64,000 nt of DNA from contig CAWJUD010000001.1 in the NCBI GenBank assembly GCA_963845975.1, positions 992,001-1,056,000 on the forward strand. The letters run 5' to 3'. The notes beneath the pieces were generated by a model. That model was not told where the DNA came from and searched no databases. It saw nothing but the letters and a program-made list of their open reading frames with translations. The translations under genes were made by a program, and so were the position numbers. Source of the DNA: JBEKIK01 sp963845975 (GTDB taxonomy: Bacteria > Planctomycetota > Planctomycetia > Pirellulales > Thermoguttaceae). Below, piece after piece: positions 46,884-56,814 of this stretch. Each line of letters opens with the position of its first letter. Position 1 is the stretch's first letter.

Positions 46884-48685
46884 ATGGCCACTGCCGCCGG
46901 TCAGCGTTCTCATACGTTTCATATTCCCGTAATGGGCACAGGCTTTACGGTCGACGCCCCGTTGCGGGTTGCGAAATATGGCATTTCCTCGGTAATCTCC
47001 TTGGTCGACGACATACTCATCGAGCAAATGCGCCGATTTCATTGCGAGAAAGAGGGGGAACCTTACGAGGAAATAACCAGCCTCGATCAGGATGCCCGCG
47101 CCCGCCGCATTACAGCCTACCTGAATCTCCTGGACCGGCTTGTCTTCCGGCAAGTGAACAGACTGCAAGCCTCGCCCTTCGAGGCCGGAAGCGAGATAAC
47201 GCGTTATTACGAAATGCTTCCCGACTCCCCGCTCTCGCGGGCTTACCGCGAGATGCTGGCGGCCGCCGATCCTCAAGAGCGTATGCGGCGGCAAGACCGG
47301 CTCCGCGGCCTGGCCGTGCCGGGCGGCATCGATGTTAACATCATGTCCAAGGGCGACCGCGACATCTACCGCAACGGCGAAAAACTGCCCCCGCGATTCG
47401 GCGACGCCTTGGCTGCGCTCCGCGGCTATGCAAACAGTTCCCTGGCATCCTCGATCGTGTTTTCCGCCGGCATGAATCCCCGCCTCTACGCCTATGCCGC
47501 CGAATTCAGAGATTTTTTTCCCGATACGGACGGCCGGTACAAGAAAAAAATCATTCTCAAGGTCAGCGACTATCATTCGGCCGCGGTTCAAGGAAAATTT
47601 CTGGCCAAACGCGGGCTGTGGGTCTCGGAGTTTCGCGTCGAATCCGGTTTGAATTGCGGGGGTCATGCCTTCGCCACCAAGGGCCTTTTGCTGGGGCCGA
47701 TCTTGGAGGAATTCAAGCGGGAGAAAAATACTCTTGCCGCGGAACTGCATGAAACATACGTCAAGGCTCTTGCCCGGCTCGGCTACCCCGCGAAACCGGA
47801 GCCTGGGCCATTTCGCATCACGGTCCAAGGCGGCATCGGTACCGCCGCTGAAGACGCGATGCTCAGAAACTACTTCGAGGCGGACGGCACGGGCTGGGCC
47901 ACTCCCTTTCTACTGGTTCCCGAGGTGACCAATGTCGACGACGAGCACCTTCAAAAGTTATCCGCCGCGTCGAACGGCGACGTTTACCTAAGCGACAGTT
48001 CGCCCTTCGGGCTGCCTTTTTGGAATCTGCGCCCTCGGCCAGCGAAGATGCCCGCCGCCGCCGCATCGCGGAGAATAAGCCCGGCAGCCTGTGCGGAAAA
48101 GGCTTTGTCATGTTGTTCAACAAGGAATTCACACCTCACCCTATATGCACGGCGTCCCGCCAGTACCAAGAATTAAAACTCCGGCAGCTGCCGCAAGAGG
48201 ATCTGACGGACGAGCATCGCGCCGCGGTTCGCCGGAGCGTGCTGGGGAAATCCTGCATCTGCAACGACCTGGGCGGCGGCGCCATGCGGAAAAACAAGAT
48301 CGATTGCACCGCCACGCCCGCAATTTGCAGCGGACCGAACATCGTGAACTTTTCCAAAATCGCCGCTTTGGAGGAAATGGTGGGCCACATTTATGGCCGA
48401 ATCTCCCTATTGACCAGGCCCGACCGCCCGCACATGTTTATCCGCGAACTTGACTTATATATCGATTACCTTCGCGGCGAACTAAAAAAGTATAGGTTGG
48501 GCCTCTCTTCGAATACTTTGAACTACTTCTCCGAGTTTAAAAAAAATCTGCTTGCCGGCATCGACTATTATCGATGCTGCGCCGATCGGATTGCCGCCCC
48601 GATGCAGGCTCAATTCCTCGATGAGTTGGAAAAGTTACAGAAATCGCTGGACGCAATTTCGTTGTCGGTAACCGCGAACGAATAA
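46884..48685 (+). CDS. Nitronate monooxygenase-like FMN-type protein, frameshifted
   Basis: About 600 aa. N-terminal HIPVMGTGFTVDAPLRVAKYG and SSVISLVDDILIEQMRR, the barrel phrases KVSDYHSAAVQGKFLAKRGL and WVSEFRVESGLNCGGHAFAT, then ITVQGGIGTAAEDAMLRNYF and TPFLLVPEVTNVDDEHLQKL. One base is missing near 48032-48034 (CCC). The second frame carries a Cys-rich end (GKSCICNDLGGGAMRKN). Layout fits a flavin-binding TIM barrel of the 2-nitropropane dioxygenase type, long conserved form of unknown substrate. Confidence 0.75.
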
Positions 48686-48836
48686 GTATCCGGCCACTCG
48701 CTGATCTCATATAATACAATAAAACAAGACTCTTTTATTTTGTTATTATGACCAGCGAGCCATGCCCACGCTAGCCGTGGGCATGTCCAAAACAAGATAA
48801 AACTGGTCACTTATTAAGAACTCATAAAAACATCAA

Positions 48837-49835
48837 ATGCTCGACGTTTCCGTAGCGAAAAATCTCAACGATCCCATTTCACGGCACATGCGCGGAGGTT
48901 TCGCCAGCCTGCTGGACGATCAAACCGTAGGCGGGGCGCTGGAAATGGTGCGCCGGCAGCCGCCCGAGGGCAGAATCATCTATTTTTACGTTTTGGACCG
49001 CGAGGGCCGCCTGCGTGGAGTGGTGCCCACGCGCCGTTTGTTGCTTAATCCGCCCGATAAACCCATCGCCGAAATCATGGTTCGCGAGGTAATCGCCGTG
49101 CCGCAATCGGCCACGGTATTGGAAGCCTGCGAATTCTTCATCATGCACCGCTTGCTGGCCTTTCCCGTAGTCGATCCGGATCGGCGCATGGTGGGCGTAA
49201 TCGACGTGGAGTTGTATACCGCCGAATTGGGCGACATCGATCGCTCCGAACGCTACGACGAATTGTTCCAACTCATCGGCGTTCATCTTAGCGCCGCCTA
49301 TCAGGGCACTCCGCTTTCAGCCTTCCGCAACCGCTTCCCCTGGCTGATTTGCAACATCCTGGGCGGAATTTTCGCGGCCTTTATCGCCGGATGGTTCGAA
49401 GGCGAACTACAACGCGTGGCCGCCTTGGCCCTGTTTATACCCGTAGTCCTGGCAGTGGCCGAAAGCATCAGCATTCAATCCCTAAGCCTGACCTTGCAAC
49501 TGCTCCGCGGCCAGTCGCCAACGTTGGGAACACTGCTTGGCAAAGTCCGCACCGAAATGGCAACGGGTTTGTTGTTGGGCATCGCCGCGGGGATTGTCGT
49601 CGCAGTGGTGGCCTGGATATGGCGGGGACATTATAAATTAACGTTGGCCTTGCTCGGCGGCATTGCCGGAGGAGCAATGTGTTCGGCGGCCTTCGGCGTG
49701 GCCATGCCCATTCTGCTCCGGCTATTCCGCCGCGATCCCCAAGTCGCAGCCGGCCCGATCGCCTTGGCTGTCTCCGATATGATTACCCTGCTGATTTATT
49801 TGCATGTTGCCCGGTGGTTATGGACGGGGATTTAA
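48837..49835 (+). CDS. MgtE-like CBS-domain transporter with altered pore motif
   Basis: 332 aa: two CBS domains (about residues 15-140, with VVPTRRLLLNPPDKPIAEIM) joined to five membrane helices. The order is that of MgtE magnesium channels without the N-terminal domain. The fifth helix keeps the conserved Asp (GPIALAVSDMITLLIYLHVA). The canonical GGNxGxQ loop is replaced by AESISIQ in VVLAVAESISIQSLSL. Substrate therefore uncertain. Confidence 0.8.
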   Translation: MLDVSVAKNLNDPISRHMRGGFASLLDDQTVGGALEMVRRQPPEGRIIYFYVLDREGRLRGVVPTRRLLLNPPDKPIAEIMVREVIAVPQSATVLEACEFFIMHRLLAFPVVDPDRRMVGVIDVELYTAELGDIDRSERYDELFQLIGVHLSAAYQGTPLSAFRNRFPWLICNILGGIFAAFIAGWFEGELQRVAALALFIPVVLAVAESISIQSLSLTLQLLRGQSPTLGTLLGKVRTEMATGLLLGIAAGIVVAVVAWIWRGHYKLTLALLGGIAGGAMCSAAFGVAMPILLRLFRRDPQVAAGPIALAVSDMITLLIYLHVARWLWTGI

Positions 49836-49840
49836 TAGGG

Positions 49841-49957
49841 TTCAGGGTTCAGAGGTCAGGGTTCAGGATTCAATTTGTTTACGGGTTATTTATCCTGCCC
49901 ATGAGTTCCGAGCCCTGAATCCTGAATCCCGAATCCTGAACCACGAACCCTGACCTC
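49841..49957. repeat. Inverted TTCAGG microrepeat between converging genes
   Basis: 49841-49872 holds GGTTCAGGGTTCAGAGGTCAGG words; 49906-49957 holds the reverse-complement CCCTGAATCCTGAATCCC. The two can form a long imperfect hairpin. The downstream part codes for the last 15 or so residues of the 49886 gene. Confidence 0.6.
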
Positions 49958-50986
49958 TTCATCGAAAGCACCCGAGCAAAACCACGTCAGCCGTCCCAAT
50001 AAACGAAAATACACCATTAAAAAAAATGGCAATACAATGGAAAGAATTATAATTTCCAGCCAAAAATCCTGAAACTGAATCAACCGCAATAAATACACGA
50101 GTGTTTCGCCGACCAATAAGGTGAGCAAATAAAACAGCACCCAGGCATGCCAGGCGTACCATAAGCTTCGCCACACCGGTTTTGAAAAGGGCATCGCGAC
50201 CGAATCGTTTTCCAACATTGATAACAAGAACAAAGGATATAATATCATCGCCAGGGGAATGAGCACCAGCAGTTTGACCGACCCTAATTCAGGGAACAGT
50301 AAAACGACCAACCAGCCCGGTAATCCGCCCCAGAAAAGGCTGACCAGCATATAAAAAGCTTCCTCGAACAGATCTAAAAATATATCGCTGGGCATGCCTC
50401 TAAACTCCTCGACTCCTTCCGAGGTCTCGCGAAGAATCGTCAGGTTATAAGCGGAAACCGTGAAAAACCAGATCATCAGCAGTACAAGCGTCAAACCGGT
50501 GAACAACGCTCCGACGTACAAAGCAGTGCCCGAGCCCGAGTATCCGCTGCAATACCAAGCCTGAAATCCCAGTTCCAACAACATGAAAGTGCCCACTGCT
50601 TGTACTAGAAAGCATACGCACGATTCGGCGCGAAAGGGAAAGGTAAAGGTACTTCTCAGAAAAAGATCCAAAGGCGGCGTTGCCATCGGACGCCAATCGG
50701 GCTTTTCCGCCTCGCCTTCCGTTTCCGATTCCGCGGTCTTTTTATGGGACGGCAAATCATCTCCGCCGGCTGTCGCCGGGATTTTGGTCTGCAATCCATA
50801 TCCCTCCATTGCATCTTCGTTGTCTTCCGAGGGCTGTGGAATCAGCCTGCTGGAAACCACGAATTCGATATCGCAATGCGGGCATTTTTCTTTCGATCCC
50901 AGCGTAATGGCCGGCAAGGTAATCAAACGTTTGCAATATGGACAAATTATTTGATTTGGTACGGAAGTCTGTTCAGTCACAACCAC
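49886..50986 (-). CDS. Zinc-ribbon multi-spanning membrane protein
   Basis: 366 aa. N-terminal ribbon (CPYCKRLI...CPHCDIEF), an acidic linker, then about seven hydrophobic helices. Resembles planctomycete membrane proteins with a zinc-ribbon head of unknown role. The C-terminal residues after about 350 (GSGFGIQDSGLGTHG) are translated from a repeat, so the native end is probably near residue 350. Confidence 0.7.
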   Translation of the reverse strand: MVVTEQTSVPNQIICPYCKRLITLPAITLGSKEKCPHCDIEFVVSSRLIPQPSEDNEDAMEGYGLQTKIPATAGGDDLPSHKKTAESETEGEAEKPDWRPMATPPLDLFLRSTFTFPFRAESCVCFLVQAVGTFMLLELGFQAWYCSGYSGSGTALYVGALFTGLTLVLLMIWFFTVSAYNLTILRETSEGVEEFRGMPSDIFLDLFEEAFYMLVSLFWGGLPGWLVVLLFPELGSVKLLVLIPLAMILYPLFLLSMLENDSVAMPFSKPVWRSLWYAWHAWVLFYLLTLLVGETLVYLLRLIQFQDFWLEIIILSIVLPFFLMVYFRLLGRLTWFCSGAFDEEVRVRGSGFGIQDSGLGTHGQDK

Positions 50987-51349
50987 CTCCCTAATTTAAT
51001 TAGGGTAGACATTACAATTTCCGGCGAATCCGGCGAGTTTCCTGCCGAACCCCCGCCCTAGTCATTGCCGCCACTTTAAGTTCGCCGCCGAATACCCCCC
51101 ACTGCCGCCCCAATGTTTATTGTTTACGGCCAAAGCATCCATGCCCCTTATTTATGTCAGATTAATCTTAAAAATTCAAGTTTTCCGCAATACAAAATAC
51201 TCGAAAAATTTATTTGTTTTGTTAGACTGGAGCGTGTTGGAATAGCTAAATTGTCATCTCCGGAAAAGTCCTTTGTCGAGGTTTTTCTGCTTGGGGAGGC
51301 TTATATTAATCGCTTTAATTAATCGATGGTCTCGTTGCAGGATTGGATC
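50987..51349. other. Intergenic region, no gene seen
   Basis: Mixed AT-rich and GC-rich DNA between a divergent gene and the IS5 remnant. No signal recognised. Confidence 0.35.
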
Positions 51350-51513
51350 TCAGTTGACGACGGCTAGCGATGGTAAACCGGGCCGCCATAGGAACGGTAA
51401 AATCAGCGCAAAAGACAACGCCGCCGGCAGCTTGCGGAAATTGAAACCCGCGGCGGAGAACACGGCGTTGATTCGATCGCCTTAGCGGCCGCGGAGACGA
51501 TTCCGTCCCAGGC
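51350..51513 (-). pseudogene. IS5-family transposase C-terminal remnant
   Basis: The minus frame reads GLGRNRLRGR, a TAA, then GDRINAVFSAAGFNFRKLPA, the C-terminal motif of IS5-type DDE transposases (normally LHGAAGDAINAVLSGAAYNF). Stop at 51350-51352. The rest of the element is gone. Confidence 0.55.
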
Positions 51514-51592
51514 CGTGATCGGCTTTTTGGGCTTCATGGGCAAAATCCTTTTTGCAGGGTTTTTCAAGGGCGATGCTGGATATCGTGTAAAC

Positions 51593-52992
51593 TTATTCTC
51601 GTGCCACTCCCATTCCCATGGCCGTGATATATTGCTGCCAAAGCTCCTTGCCCAATTCGGCGATCGTATTGCAAACTCGCTCGACCAGATGATCCAAAGC
51701 CGGCCAATCCAGCGATTCGAATCGTAAGCTCAAGACCGACTCGGCCGCGGAAGGCCGCACCAAGAACCAGCCGCCCGGCGTGTCAATCCGCACGCCGTCT
51801 ACAACCTGCTGCGGGAAAGACGACCACTCCTGCCGGATCTTTTCCATGATCCGCGCCTGTGATTCCAGCGTCATGCCGATCTGTAACTCCGGCGTTATAT
51901 ACATGGGGGGGCACTCCCATCGCCACTGCGCCAGCGTCTTCTCGCTTTGGGCCAGGAAGGCGATCATCCGGCAGGCGGCATAAAAGCCGTCGTCGCAGCC
52001 CTCCATTTCGCGAAAGTAATAATGCCCGCCCAGCTCCGCTCCAAACAACGCGTTGGTCGCCATCATCCGCTTTTGGACAAAGGCCGGCCCGCTCCGCTCT
52101 GCAAGCGGCTCCGCGCCCAGTTGTTTTGCCCGTTCGCCCACGCGGTCGGAAAATCTCAGATCGTATATAAACCGCTCATTGTGCATGGCCTTGCCCAGGC
52201 TTTCCATCAAAATCCAGGCCGTTTCTTCGTCCGTCAGAGTCATGCCTTGATTATCGACCAGGGCCACCTGGTCTCCATCGCCGTCGAAAGCCACTCCCAA
52301 ATGCGCCCGCTCGCGGTGAGCGGCGTCGCACAGGTCGTGCAAATGTTGCCAGCGGGAGCAGTCGGGCGCTTGGCCGTCGAAGGCCGTGTCGGGTGTATCG
52401 TTGATGGCCGTTATCAGGCATTGGGGAAAAATGGCGTGCAGATACCGCCGGGCCTTGCCCGACCAACTGCCGTGCATGGGGTCGATCACGATATGCAGTT
52501 GCGCCCCTATGGCATCCACCCATGTTTCCTGCATATTAGCCACGTAGTCGAAGGAAATGTCGATGGATCTCGCTTCGCTGCGCGGGCAGACCGGGGAGTG
52601 CCCGGCCGGGCCTTCGGCCGCGACTTGCAAGGCGTAAACGTCGTCGGGCATGGGCGGCCGGTCGCCTATCATCCATCTCAGCCCGTTGATATTCCCCGCC
52701 TTATGCGATCCAGTCACTATCGCGCATCCATCCGCGCTTAAACGGTGCCGGGCGTAGCAGATCATTGGCGTGGGAATTTGTCCCAGATTCACCACGTCCA
52801 ATCCGGCCAGGCACAAACCCTCAACGAACGCACCGAGGAACTCCGGCGTGGAACCCCGCGTGTCCCCCCCACCAGGAATTTGGCATTCGGCTCCAGTTCC
52901 AAACCCAAGGAAAGGCCCCAGCAACGGTAAAGGTCCGCATTCAATTCCCGGGCCGCATCGCCACAGATGCAGCAAGGTTTGTAAATGCTCAC
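51593..52992 (-). CDS. Phosphohexomutase (phosphomannomutase/phosphoglucomutase), frameshifted
   Basis: About 466 aa. From GTG 52992 the first frame begins VSIYKPCCICGDAARELNAD; one G is missing in a seven-G run at 52864-52870, after which GGDTRGSTPEFLGAFVEGLC continues. The phosphoserine site is IVTGSHKAGNINGLRWM (TASHNP in most relatives), the metal loop DGDGDQVALVD, sugar-binding loop GAELGGHYYFREME. It interconverts hexose 1- and 6-phosphates for surface polysaccharide. The altered active-site loop is unusual. Confidence 0.85.
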
Positions 52993-53088
52993 AGGCGCCC
53001 TCCGTATCGCACCGCAAGGCCCCCCTAATAACGCTGATAAATCATAGAAATAATAGCAGGAAATTGCCAAAAGTAAAATTTCGATTTA

Positions 53089-54147
53089 CTACTTTTGGGG
53101 CAACAAATCGATTACCATCAACTCCGGCCGGCAAAGAAAACGCATCCGGGGCGCATATTCGCGCTCCATGCCTATCCCCCGCGATACAAGCAATTTAGCG
53201 CCGTTTGGAAGAGCCGTCAGTCCGGCCGCCCAAGAGCGCGGAACCCGGGAATTAGTGACGATCGGACCGAGCAGGGGAAACCGCACTTGCCCGCCGTGGG
53301 TGTGGCCGGCAACCAGCAGATCTCCCTTGATGTCCCCCAATGCAAAATTCGGAACATGCCCCAAGACGATATGAAACTTGCCCGGATCGGGATTGCTTAC
53401 TTTAGCGGCCGGATTAAACGACTCATTCAACCCCAGGCATGTCAGCCGCAGCACACCCAGGTCGAACGTCTCGTGGGCATCTACAAGGGTGAAGTCCAAT
53501 CCTTCAAAAATCTCCCGCCAAGAGGGCGAAAGATCGACGTTTCCTTGCACGGCAAACACTCCGTAAGGCGCACCGAAGTTGATTTCACGCAAAAATCCGT
53601 TGATTTCCCGGCTGATCCCTGCATACCGCTTATCAGATATCTGGATGTAATCGCCGGCCAGGAAAATAAGATCCGGTTTCTCATCCATGACGCGACGCAG
53701 AACGCCCCGTTCGTAATCGCCAAATGCATCGGTTTGCAGGTCGGCCAGCACTACGATCCGAATTGCCCGGTGTATCTTGGGGCTGGCGATTTGCCGATAC
53801 GACGTTTCCAGCCAAAAAGGCTCTATCAGAAAGGCATAATAAGCCAAAACCGGCAAGGCCGCCGCACTCGCCGCGGATATAATCGCCGGTATTTTTCTAC
53901 CCCGCCGGTAGATCACGGCAAATCCCGCCGCAAACACCCATCCGTGCAGAAAAACAATATAAGACGCCAGGCGGAAAAAATCGAAACGATCCCTGGAGAT
54001 CAACGCCGCTAAAAGTATCTCCGCCAAAATTGTAACCCCCACGACAAAGCACCAAGGCGACGCCGATTTCGAGCGCCATACGCGGTTCAAGGCCGTTAGG
54101 TCCAGCGCAAACAGTATGAGATTAAAAATAATAGTCAAAAATTCCAT
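53089..54147 (-). CDS. Membrane-anchored metallophosphoesterase
   Basis: About 352 aa from ATG 54147. Four N-terminal hydrophobic helices, then a calcineurin-type domain: LADLQTDAFG (DxH reads DLQ), FLAGDYIQ, GNVD, VLGHVPNF and LVAGHTHGGQVRFP. The DxH His is replaced by Gln, which may change metal binding. Similar proteins (YkuE-like) act on membrane lipid phosphates. The open frame goes to 54243 but starts before a hydrophobic helix with MEFLTII. Confidence 0.8.
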   Translation of the reverse strand: MEFLTIIFNLILFALDLTALNRVWRSKSASPWCFVVGVTILAEILLAALISRDRFDFFRLASYIVFLHGWVFAAGFAVIYRRGRKIPAIISAASAAALPVLAYYAFLIEPFWLETSYRQIASPKIHRAIRIVVLADLQTDAFGDYERGVLRRVMDEKPDLIFLAGDYIQISDKRYAGISREINGFLREINFGAPYGVFAVQGNVDLSPSWREIFEGLDFTLVDAHETFDLGVLRLTCLGLNESFNPAAKVSNPDPGKFHIVLGHVPNFALGDIKGDLLVAGHTHGGQVRFPLLGPIVTNSRVPRSWAAGLTALPNGAKLLVSRGIGMEREYAPRMRFLCRPELMVIDLLPQK

Positions 54148-54620
54148 GACGTAAAACCTTGTTGGTACGATATTTGTATTGTCGCCCCTGAATGAATCGA
54201 GCATGGGTGCGGCAGTACAACTGCCGCGCCAATGGAAAAACAATTTCAGGACACCTTCATTTACATAGAGACTATCCCAAAAGTCCCCTCTCCCTTTGGG
54301 AGAGGGTTAGGGTGAGGGCTAAATCGCCGCGAATTCATTGTTATAATCTCTTGCTATAATTGAAGTTTTATGTTTTGGGATAGGCTCATAATATATCCAG
54401 ACCAAGTCACTTATGATTTTTACGCGGGCTTGTGTCCTGCCGGAGATCGCACTGCACTGCCGACTGCCCCAACATTGTTCCCAATCTGTAAATAACAGGC
54501 AAATCCGAGTTATTGTATCAAACGGTTTATGCCAGGGGTGCTTGCACAATCCCCTTTTAATCAAGAAAATGCCTTTTTTCCGGATATCGCTGTTGATTTA
54601 TATATTACAAGGAATCATGC
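54148..54620. other. Intergenic region with word dyad and MITE copy 2
   Basis: GCGGCAGTACAACTGCCGC (54209-54227), a perfect dyad, precedes the MITE at 54269-54386. The rest is AT-rich without a gene. Confidence 0.55.
54269..54386. repeat. MITE-like element, copy 2
   Basis: 118 bp, ends AGACTATCCCAAAA and (read inward) AGCCTATCCCAAAA. Read from the right it matches copy 1 through CATAAAACTTCAATTATAGC, AAGAGATTATAACAATGAAT and the CCCTCACCCTAACCC stretch, but lacks the copy-1 internal insert. CCCTCTCCC-TTT-GGGAGAGGG inside is a strong hairpin. Confidence 0.8.
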
Positions 54621-55462
54621 ATGAATGGAATTCCGGTCTTAACGGTCCAAGGCGATTGCATCGCCCGGGCATGGGAAAACGCCATGTTGGAACTGTTCCG
54701 CTCGGGCTGCGACGTCAAAACGCAATACGACAAGCCAGACGATCCGCCCAGCAAAGACGCCACAATGATCGTTACCGTGCTGGATCCATTGGCCGAGCCC
54801 ATGATTCACCGCGATTTTCCCGGCGGTTTCGAGGAACTGGAAGAATACGCCATGGAAGTCTGCGAGGGGATCAAGGACCATTGCGTTCGCGATCCTAACG
54901 ATCCCAACGACACCCGCTGGGAATATACCTATCATCAGCGCCTGTTTCGCTACGAAGTTCCCACGCTGGAGCCTATCGACCAGATTGAACGCCTGTGCCA
55001 AAAGCTTGCCGAAACGTCGCATACCCGCCGCGCCAAGCCATCACTTGGAAAGTCTGGGAAGACGGCTCCTGCTACGATCCCGCTTGCCTGCAAAGCGTTT
55101 GGTGCCGGATCACCGATGAAGGCGGCCGGCCGGTCCTCAGCATGAATGTCCGCTTCCGCTCCAACGACGCCTACAAGGCCGCCTTCATGAACATGTTCGC
55201 CCTGGTGCGACTGCAATCGAACATTGCCTCGCGGATAAGCGAGCTGACGGGCAAATCCGTAAGCCTCGGCCGCTACTGCCACATTGCCGACAGTTTTCAC
55301 ATCTACGGTTCGAACCTTGCCGAGTTCCAGGCGCGCTTCTTGGGGGCGATCGAGAAACGCACCTTCCCACAGCGGACCATGCGTTACGAAGACGTCCGCG
55401 ACATTATGGACGCCGCCCGACCCGCAATCCTGGAAAAAGCCCGCAAAATGGCCCGCACTTAA
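54621..55462 (+). CDS. Thymidylate synthase-like protein, frameshifted
   Basis: About 280 aa. The active Cys is in DPACLQSVWCRI, preceded by RRAQAITWKVWEDGS (Arg pair binding phosphate), and the dUMP-binding tail is SLGRYCHIADSFHIYG. The N-terminal part is GDCIARAWENAMLELFRSGC. One C is missing at 55033-55034; CCC would restore RRAQAITW. The pattern fits the archaeal-like ThyA/deoxynucleotide hydroxymethylase group, shorter than E. coli ThyA. Substrate (dUMP or dCMP) not settled. Confidence 0.8.
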
Positions 55463-55486
55463 ACACTGGACATTGGAAGAGTTGGG

Positions 55487-55506
55487 GTGGGCAGTTCACT
55501 GCCCAC
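55487..55506 (+). terminator. Hairpin after the thymidylate synthase-like gene
   Basis: GTGGGCAGTTCACTGCCCAC, nine perfect pairs with loop TC, followed by TTTT. It is 25 bases past the stop. It also belongs to the word-dyad class. Confidence 0.5.
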
Positions 55507-55524
55507 TTTTAAATATTTATCGCT

Positions 55525-55571
55525 AAACCGCAAGCGGTTTTATGCGGCATTCATCCCTCATCCTTTCCCAT
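55525..55571. repeat. AAACCGC-AA-GCGGTTT palindrome plus TCATCCCTC microrepeat
   Basis: Palindrome at 55525-55540 and microrepeat at 55549-55571. The TerC gene on the other strand ends inside the microrepeat (codons for MGKDEG). Confidence 0.65.
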
Positions 55572-56546
55572 CCTCTCTACCCCTTTACCTATCCTCCTGT
55601 CCCTCGTCCCCTTTTTCAAAACCATCGAAACCACTATCGATATGCCCAGCAGCACTGCGATTATCGCCAGTTTGCCCCCGGTGGGAATGAAATAACCGCC
55701 ACGCGGCTGAAACCAGTATTCGGCGATCATGTTCAGCCCCACAAACCCCAGTATTGCGCTCAGCCCGTAGTGCAAATATTCGAACATTTCCATCATTCCG
55801 GCCAATAGAAAGTACTTGGCCCTCAGACCGAGAATGGCGAAGATATTCGAGGTATAGATAATAAATATATCTCGTGTAATGCCAAAAATTGCCGGTACGC
55901 TGTCCACGGCAAACAGCACATCGGTGCTTTCCAAGACCAAAAGCACCAAAAACAAGGGGGTGAAGCACAACCGGCCGCTTTCTCGGACGAAAAAGGCGTG
56001 CCCGTGTTCACGATGATCGCCTTGCGACACCTTGAAGAACTTCCGCGCCAAACGCAAAAGGATGTTTTTTTCCGGATGAACGTCGCTCTCGGTTTGCATG
56101 GCCAATTTGATTGCCGTATATACTAAAAACACGCCGAACAGAGGCAATACCCAATCGAAACGCTTAATTAATTCGTTGCCCAGCACTACGAACAGCAAAC
56201 GCAGGACGATAGCCCCCAAAATTCCCCAAAACAATACTCGATATTGATATTTCAGCGGCACGCCGAAGAAACGAAAGATAACGGCGAATACGAAAACGTT
56301 ATCCATCGACAACGATAGTTCGACGACATATCCCGTGGAAAACTCGATGGCCGGCTTGCGGCCCAGCCACCACCAGATAAAGCCGTTAAACGCCAGGGCA
56401 AGGGCGAACCAAAAGACCGTCCATCCGGCCGATTCGGCCAACGACGGGGCGTGATCGCGGCGGTGGAACACCATTAGGTCCAGGGCCAACAGCACCAGCA
56501 CCAAGCCCACAAAAGCAAACCAATGCCACAACAAGATTTCCGGCAA
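55551..56546 (-). CDS. TerC family integral membrane protein
   Basis: 331 aa, nine or so helices. Family motifs: GYVVELSLSMDNVFVFAVIF, VLLVLESTDVLFAVDSVPAI and AILGLRAKYFLLAGMMEMFE. The two acidic clusters (Glu/Asp in the SMDN and STD helices) bind metal in TerC/Alx. Relatives are linked to tellurite resistance and manganese efflux. The last residues fall in a repeat, so the native end may be a little earlier. Confidence 0.92.
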   Translation of the reverse strand: MPEILLWHWFAFVGLVLVLLALDLMVFHRRDHAPSLAESAGWTVFWFALALAFNGFIWWWLGRKPAIEFSTGYVVELSLSMDNVFVFAVIFRFFGVPLKYQYRVLFWGILGAIVLRLLFVVLGNELIKRFDWVLPLFGVFLVYTAIKLAMQTESDVHPEKNILLRLARKFFKVSQGDHREHGHAFFVRESGRLCFTPLFLVLLVLESTDVLFAVDSVPAIFGITRDIFIIYTSNIFAILGLRAKYFLLAGMMEMFEYLHYGLSAILGFVGLNMIAEYWFQPRGGYFIPTGGKLAIIAVLLGISIVVSMVLKKGTRDRRIGKGVERMGKDEG

Positions 56547-56814
56547 GTCCCTTATCTCCTGAACCCTGATCGGGCCGCATTTTTATTGCGGGGATAATAG
56601 CGCACGTTTTAAGGAAAAATTCGCACTTTCCCCAATTCGCGCCTTATCATAAAGTATGGCCCCGCTTGCCGCAATGTCTTAATTCCAGCGGTAAAATCGG
56701 GACCCCGCCCGATAATATAATATCCCAACAAAACCTCTATTTGGCACGTAACGAATATACGGCGGGTTGTTGATAAAGCTACAATTAACATATACTGCAA
56801 TAAGAGGCGAAAAA

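Noticed and set aside
46836..47828. A 330-codon minus-strand frame opposite the FMN-type gene
   Set aside because: Antisense shadow; the plus strand carries conserved barrel motifs.
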